DNA of 64,000 nt from Veillonella sp. 3891 (GTDB lineage: Bacteria > Bacillota > Negativicutes > Veillonellales > Veillonellaceae): assembly GCF_003992315.1 (NCBI RefSeq), contig NZ_RQVE01000007.1:25782-89781 (forward strand), given 5' to 3'. The position numbers were made by a program, and so were the translations under genes. Position 1 is the first letter of the stretch; every line of letters starts with the position of its first letter. Shown here piece after piece: positions 61,293-64,000 of the stretch. Below the pieces are notes generated by a model that saw only the letters and a list, made by a program, of their open reading frames with translations, was not told the origin of the DNA and searched no databases.

Positions 61293-61434
61293 CGTGACGT
61301 TTTAGCTTAATATTGAGCAAAGGGAAGAGCACGACACATTCCTACGCAAACTGATACAGTGGTTAGGTTTGCTTCGGAACATGTCGCGCTCTTCTTATGT
61401 TTGCAAATGTAAGCAAAAAGAACGCCACGCTATT
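61288..61434 (+). ncRNA. Structured intergenic repeat, copy E4
   Basis: Overlaps the adhesin stop. Outer stem AATAGCGTGACGTTTT (61288-61303) with AAGAACGCCACGCTATT. Central stem GAAGAGCACGACA (61324-61336) with TGTCGCGCTCTTC (61382-61394), one mismatch. Inner TTCC/GGAA. Apical stem GCAAAC/GTTTGC (61346-61351, 61367-61372). Its loop holds ATACAGTGGTTA (61354-61365), 12 bases of the phage attachment core. Confidence 0.7.
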
Positions 61435-61556
61435 TCCTATCCTTAATGGCGTTTTAGGGGATGAGGGATATTACTGTCTTCTTATATTTGTGTAATTTGG
61501 GGAGTAAGAGAAAGGCGCAAGGTTGCTATGTAAAATAGCAGTTCCTAGGAGGTCGT
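61435..61556 (+). repeat. Partial structured repeat (3' part only), E5
   Basis: ACTGTCTTCTTATATTTGTGTAATTTGG, split here as ACTGTCTTCTTAT and TTTGTGTAATTTGG, then GAGTAAGAGAAAGGCGCAAGG and the ending GCAGTTCCTAGG match the right half of E3. No left half is visible. Confidence 0.55.
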
Positions 61557-61589
61557 ACAAACTTTTCCCAAAAAAGTTAAAAAATTTTT

Positions 61590-61645
61590 TATAAAACACT
61601 TGCATTATACATAGGGGTATGTTATTATATACAAGTAGTCAGGAG
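61590..61645 (+). promoter_or_regulatory. Promoter of the tRNA cluster
   Basis: TTGCAT, 17-base spacer, TATTAT (about 61602-61630), some 80 bases before the first tRNA. Confidence 0.55.
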
Positions 61646-61714
61646 CACCACTACAGAGTAGAAAAAGTTCTTGACAAACTACATAAGGACATATATAATA
61701 ATATATGTGAATGT

Positions 61715-61790
61715 GCTGGCGTAGCTCAATCGGTAGAGCAGCTGACTTGTAATCAGCAGGTTGTGGGTTCAATTCCTATCGCCAGCTCCA
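61715..61790 (+). tRNA. tRNA-Thr (anticodon TGT)
   Basis: 76 nt with encoded CCA. Acceptor GCTGGCG/CGCCAGC, D-arm AGCTCAATCGGTAGAGC, anticodon stem CTGAC-TTGTAAT-CAG, T-arm GGTTCAATTCC-type. Confidence 0.95.
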
Positions 61791-61797
61791 TTTTTTT

Positions 61798-61882
<85 letters not shown>

Positions 61883-61889
61883 TTTTTAT

Positions 61890-61965
<76 letters not shown>

Positions 61966-61990
61966 TGTTAATTCGTTAGTGATTGAATGT

Positions 61991-62066
61991 GCTGGTGTAG
62001 CTCAGTCGGCAGAGCGTATCCTTGGTAAGGATAAGGTCACCGGTTCAATCCCGGTCACTAGCTCCA
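61991..62066 (+). tRNA. tRNA-Thr (anticodon GGT)
   Basis: 76 nt with encoded CCA. Anticodon arm ATCCTTGGTAAGGAT. Confidence 0.95.
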
Positions 62067-62073
62067 TATACTT

Positions 62074-62150
62074 GGCGGCATAGCTCAGTTGGCTAGAGCA
62101 ATCGGTTCATACCCGGTGTGTCCGCGGTTCAAATCCGTGTGCCGCCACCA
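62074..62150 (+). tRNA. tRNA-Met, elongator (anticodon CAT)
   Basis: 77 nt with encoded CCA. The CGGTTCATACCCGG arm resembles the Bacillus elongator tRNA-Met; an Ile2 (lysidine) tRNA is less likely. Confidence 0.9.
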
Positions 62151-62152
62151 AT

Positions 62153-62180
62153 AACCTCACTTAGGTGGGGATTTTTTTAT
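62153..62180 (+). terminator. Terminator of the tRNA cluster
   Basis: CCTCAC pairs with GTGGGG (one wobble), followed by ATTTTTTTAT. Confidence 0.75.
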
Positions 62181-62199
62181 GCCTAAAATTAGATTCAAG

Positions 62200-62239
62200 A
62201 AAGGTTGGGGATGCGCTTATATGAGCATCCCCAACCTTT
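62200..62239. terminator. Strong hairpin between tRNAs and the leftward toxin gene
   Basis: AAAGGTTGGGGATGC pairs perfectly with GCATCCCCAACCTTT around 10 bases. Likely ends the leftward toxin-antitoxin transcript. Confidence 0.75.
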
Positions 62240-62252
62240 AAGTATAGAACCT

Positions 62253-62579
62253 TTATATATTTGTAACTAGTATTTCGTTTATATTACGTTTTGCATAAAT
62301 AAGTCGACGGACTTCCATAGTATCGCCGATAATTACATAAAAAATGGAGAAATTTCGCACATTGATTCTGTAGTATGGATACTCTCTTGCTTTTGAAGAG
62401 CGAAAAGGCGCAAAGGAAAGCGGCGCTAGTAGCCTCTTTTCGATTGCAGTTTCTATATCATCCAGCAGCTGATGAGCAGCATCTGGATTTTGTAGGGTGT
62501 TCGCGATATACGATGTAACTTCTATTAAATCTTTTTCAAAGATAGGAAGAAACGTTAGTTTATATGTTGGTTTGTTCAT
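62253..62579 (-). CDS. ParE/RelE-family toxin
   Basis: 108 aa from MNKPTYKLTFLPIF behind AAGGAG. LPIFEKDLIEVTSYIAN, the central helix pair and YYRINVRNFSIFYVI ... VRRLIYAKRNI are typical of ParE/RelE-type toxins. It overlaps the upstream antitoxin gene by 20 bases. Confidence 0.92.
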   Translation of the reverse strand: MNKPTYKLTFLPIFEKDLIEVTSYIANTLQNPDAAHQLLDDIETAIEKRLLAPLSFAPFRSSKAREYPYYRINVRNFSIFYVIIGDTMEVRRLIYAKRNINEILVTNI

Positions 62580-62832
62580 CGATATAGCTCCTTGCCGCAT
62601 TAAATACTTCAGCTTTAGAAAGTCGTGTTGTTGAACTTCTAGCTAATGTATCTGCTTCATCAAGTTTTTCTTCTACATCCATAGTGAGTGTGGAATATTG
62701 CTCGATGCTCATCAGCACCATGGTACCATATCCATTTTTTGTAAGAAATACAGGTGAGTTTGAGTTAATCACGGTTTCTTCAATTTCAGGAAATTTATTT
62801 CGCAAGTCAGAGACTGGGCGAATATGAATCAT
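62560..62832 (-). CDS. Phd/YefM-family antitoxin
   Basis: 90 aa from MIHIRPVSDLRNKFPEIE behind AAGGAGGTG. N-terminal Phd/YefM DNA-binding fold (PVFLTKNGYGTMVLMSIEQY), helical toxin-binding end. Autoregulator of the module. Confidence 0.93.
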   Translation of the reverse strand: MIHIRPVSDLRNKFPEIEETVINSNSPVFLTKNGYGTMVLMSIEQYSTLTMDVEEKLDEADTLARSSTTRLSKAEVFNAARSYIDEQTNI

Positions 62833-62939
62833 AGTAAACACCTCCTTATTATCATAATTATATCTTTATTTTATCAGAATATTAGATAAAGATAAACCAG
62901 GAGATTAAGAATTATTTTGTTAACTTAGTTAGATGTCCA

Positions 62940-62968
62940 TTGAAATCCATAAATTGAATTTGTATAAT
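62940..62968 (+). promoter_or_regulatory. Promoter of the Yip1-like gene
   Basis: TTGAAA (62940-62945), 17-base spacer, TATAAT (62963-62968). An 11-codon frame (MAKAIDMDYRY, from 62994) lies in the leader. Confidence 0.65.
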
Positions 62969-63044
62969 GAGAGTATAGAAAGGTAGTGGCTCTATGGCTA
63001 AAGCGATAGATATGGACTACAGGTATTAACTATACGAGGTACAT

Positions 63045-63668
63045 ATGACAACATGGTTTAATGATTTAAAAGAATTAATTTGGCACCCTAAGAGTAAGGG
63101 TTTTGATCAAATTGCAGAGCATGGAACGGTGAAAAAAGGATTACTTACCTATTTTGGGCTTGAGCTAGTGTTTTGCCTGTTAGTAGCTACGCTAGTGTTA
63201 CCGCTAGTGGGCTTTTTCATGCCTGCCTATTATCGAGAAATTAACGCTTTAGGATCGGCGATTATCATTGGCTTGGCTATCGTCTTTTTCCTATTTCAAG
63301 CGGTGTCTATCTTCTTTAACAGTGCGATTTTCTACGGTTTGTACAAGTTGACAAAAGGTGAGGCGACTTGGACGGATGTGGTGAAAGGATTCATCTACGG
63401 CAAGGTCATCACCAATGTGTATGGCGTCGTATTAGGCCTGCTCTTGCTTCCGTTTTTCGGATCCGGGCTATTTCTAGCAACGTCCTACGGTATGGAACTT
63501 ATTTTCCTTTTCCTAGCGGCTTTCTTTGCCGTGGCCATCTGGATTTTCTACATGAATCTATCCCTTATGGCTTGCATTATTAAAAGTACATTAATAAAAG
63601 CGTTCCTATTATTGCTAGCCACTGGCATTGTTCAACTTATTTTAGAATATATCTTAAAAGGGTTGTAA
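63045..63668 (+). CDS. Yip1-domain-like membrane protein
   Basis: 207 aa. Soluble start WFNDLKELIWHPKSKGFDQIA, then five hydrophobic segments. The layout resembles YIP1-family proteins, which are common and poorly understood in Firmicutes. Inner membrane. Confidence 0.75.
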   Translation: MTTWFNDLKELIWHPKSKGFDQIAEHGTVKKGLLTYFGLELVFCLLVATLVLPLVGFFMPAYYREINALGSAIIIGLAIVFFLFQAVSIFFNSAIFYGLYKLTKGEATWTDVVKGFIYGKVITNVYGVVLGLLLLPFFGSGLFLATSYGMELIFLFLAAFFAVAIWIFYMNLSLMACIIKSTLIKAFLLLLATGIVQLILEYILKGL

Positions 63669-63821
63669 GCTATACAGTTGATACATATACAGTATGTACT
63701 CGGAATGTATGTTGCCACACCTATACAAGAAACACTTGGAATCTTAGGTTAGACTTTCGCAGAAATTATCAAAAAGTGAAGTAGAAACATATGTAATTCC
63801 TATAAAATAAGTAAACTGTAT

Positions 63822-63850
63822 TTGTATTTCTCTATTTAATCATATATAAT
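63822..63850 (+). promoter_or_regulatory. Promoter of tuf
   Basis: TTGTAT (63822-63827), 17-base spacer, TATAAT (63845-63850), 44 bases before the ATG. Confidence 0.65.
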
Positions 63851-63893
63851 AAAGGTAATTAGTTTTTTTGTATTGAAGGAGGCTATTTTAACA

Positions 63894-64000
63894 ATGGCAA
63901 AAGCAAAGTTCGAACGTAATAAACCACACGTTAACATTGGTACTATCGGTCACGTTGACCATGGTAAAACTACTTTAACAGCAGCAATCACTAAAGTTCT
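63894..64000 (+). CDS. tuf: Elongation factor Tu, 3'-truncated by window
   Basis: Only the first 35 codons are seen: [20 protein letters not shown] then [15 protein letters not shown], including the P-loop [19 protein letters not shown]. Delivers aminoacyl-tRNA to the ribosome. Confidence 0.97.
   Translation, partial: MAKAKFERNKPHVNIGTIGHVDHGKTTLTAAITKV

Overview
The window looks like a chromosome segment of a Veillonella-like Negativicute, a diderm Firmicute. The reasons are: AT-rich DNA with Firmicute-style strong ribosome binding sites; outer-membrane trimeric autotransporter adhesins, which need a second membrane; a two-subunit iron-sulfur serine dehydratase; Hcp; hypA-hypB; and a Thr-Tyr-fMet-Thr-Met tRNA cluster upstream of tuf. 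The genus is an inference from gene content; no database search was possible.

Layout. 2-8233: the 3' part of a giant trimeric autotransporter with collagen-like stretches. 8407-12000: a Crp/Fnr-type regulator, an Rpn-type nuclease gene and hcp. 12001-13020: a RelB/YafQ toxin-antitoxin pair between two copies of a structured intergenic repeat. 13153-21717: host genes sdaAB-sdaAA-cca-PBP2, then folD-hypA-hypB and a secreted protein. 21777-57763: a complete ~36 kb prophage. 58191-61292: a second, complete trimeric autotransporter. 61288-61556: more copies of the structured repeat. 61715-62150: five tRNAs. 62253-62832: a ParE/Phd-type module. 63045 onward: a Yip1-like membrane protein and the start of tuf.

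The prophage has a HK97-type head and a contractile, PBSX/Xkd-like tail. Its left arm carries, mostly leftward, the integrase, an Abi_2/AbiF-type HEPN gene preceded by an apparent small RNA, an ImmA-like protease and a CI-like repressor. Rightward follow a Cro-like gene, small early genes, an HUH replication initiator with SSB, a DUF1492-type late activator, terminase, head genes, tail genes (including a -1 frameshifted tail chaperone), baseplate, tail fibre, then holins, amidase and overlapping spanin-like genes.

Three observations stand out. (1) The tail fibre gene appears to be a tyrosine-recombinase shufflon. The expressed 3' cassette is followed by two silent, inverted, in-frame alternative 3' cassettes, each starting at a shared CCAAGGGGGAA site, and then by a dedicated recombinase gene whose stop codon abuts the last site. 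A type I toxin/antisense RNA module and a terminator lie directly upstream of the recombinase. (2) A family of roughly 150-200 bp intergenic elements (four recognisable copies plus one partial) keeps long hairpins of entirely different sequence but preserved pairing, which is covariation of a conserved structure. It always sits just behind a gene's stop codon. (3) The prophage is integrated exactly in the apical loop of one of these elements, splitting it in two; another copy in the window carries a near-match to the attachment core.
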